Assembly: GCF_013394855.1 (NCBI RefSeq)
Contig: NZ_JABMLK010000002.1
Coordinates: 744,001-808,000, forward strand
Direction: 5' to 3'
From: Limnobaculum xujianqingii
GTDB lineage: Bacteria > Pseudomonadota > Gammaproteobacteria > Enterobacterales > Enterobacteriaceae
DNA: 64,000 nucleotides
Shown piece by piece: positions 63,633-64,000 of the stretch. A program made the position numbers and the translations under genes. The notes beneath the pieces are model-generated. The model did not search any database, was not told the DNA's origin, and saw nothing but the letters and a program-made list of their open reading frames with translations. Numbering within the stretch: position 1 is the stretch's first letter; the number at the start of each line of letters is the position of its first letter.

Positions 63633-64000
63633 CATTAATGTACAAGCAGAAGAGCAGGACAAAGTTATTCATGATGAGCTACGTCAAACGTTAAAAACGG
63701 TGACCGATGCCATTAACAGCGGTGAATATGAAAAGATGCTTCCGGTATTGAGTAAAGAGATTAAAGCTACACCGATTACTCAGGAATTTATCAATGGACA
63801 GCAGCAGGTTGTACCCTATTTTCATAAGTGGTTTGGCCCTGAACGTTTTTTAAAGAAGTTAAATATTACGTTTGTGCCTGATGTTGTTACGGAGCTATCA
63901 CCGGATAAAACCTGGGGTGTGGTTTATGGAACCGGTATAGAGAAATATAGCCTGAGCGATGGGCGTAGCTATGATTTTCATACCCGTTGGACAGCTACTC
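63595..64000 (+). CDS. Secreted small protein, 3' end outside window
   Basis: An open frame from ATG 63595 to the window edge, overlapping the PAP2 gene by 38 bp. It begins with a signal peptide (MKKLLILVVMLFSINVQAEE). A domain with NTF2/SnoaL-like features follows (LKTVTDAINSGEYEKMLPVLSKEIKATPITQEFINGQ; KTWGVVYGTGIEKYSLSDGR). It is probably a periplasmic protein of the same cluster. The end and exact family are not visible. Confidence 0.65.
   Translation, partial: MKKLLILVVMLFSINVQAEEQDKVIHDELRQTLKTVTDAINSGEYEKMLPVLSKEIKATPITQEFINGQQQVVPYFHKWFGPERFLKKLNITFVPDVVTELSPDKTWGVVYGTGIEKYSLSDGRSYDFHTRWTAT

Noticed and set aside
1..64000. CRISPR arrays, tRNA or rRNA genes
   Set aside because: I saw no regularly spaced short repeats, no cloverleaf with a conserved T-arm, and no rRNA-like stretch.

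Overview
The window comes from an Enterobacterales chromosome. Its core genes match Escherichia coli families closely, and two E. coli-like gene blocks are recognisable: yfcA-epmC-yfcL-mnmC-fabB, and decR-mdlA-mdlB-glnK-amtB-tesB-ybaY-atl-ffs. The presence of sdaC between amtB and tesB, and of a B12-radical-SAM cluster after ffs, points away from Escherichia itself. A Budviciaceae/Pragia-like or Yersinia-side lineage is my guess, made without any database search.

Layout. Bases 1-5357 hold membrane permease (yfcA), translation-modification (epmC, mnmC) and fatty-acid synthesis (fabB) genes, with FadR- and FabR-type operators in front of fabB. Bases 5485-8137 hold an amino-acid exporter (rhtA) and a divergent cysteine-handling pair (Cds1-like PLP enzyme and decR) around a perfect dyad. 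Bases 8272-11785 encode the heterodimeric ABC exporter MdlAB. Bases 11786-12824 hold two Asr-like secreted basic peptides. Bases 12901-14964 are a nitrogen-regulated glnK-amtB operon with an NtrC-like site and a sigma54 promoter. Then come sdaC, tesB, ybaY, atl and the 4.5S RNA gene. Two related copies of an intergenic repeat of about 160 bp lie at 1625-1784 and 14975-15136.

From 19856 a tightly packed operon begins: GNAT-like protein, GH3-type acyl-acid amide synthetase, three intact B12-binding radical SAM proteins, a second GNAT-like protein, and a fourth radical SAM gene. A complete Mu-like prophage (27482-61877, 34,396 bp, TG...CA ends, 5-bp target duplication ATATG) is inserted in codon 105 of that fourth gene. 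Its other half, a PAP2-type phosphatase and a small secreted protein follow on the far side (61883-64000). This cluster looks like a biosynthetic pathway I cannot name, and the prophage has broken one of its four radical SAM genes.

The prophage runs in Mu order: repressor, Ner, transposase A, B ATPase, early accessory genes, GemA, Mor, lysis cassette, terminase, head, tail, baseplate, fibre. Three features stand out. The transposase gene carries a single in-frame amber codon. A 25-bp motif, identical in 17 of 25 positions, sits in front of the lysis genes, the protease gene and the gp46 baseplate gene, where activator-dependent late promoters would be expected. A terminator-like hairpin holds the likely ribosome-binding site of the first lysis gene.
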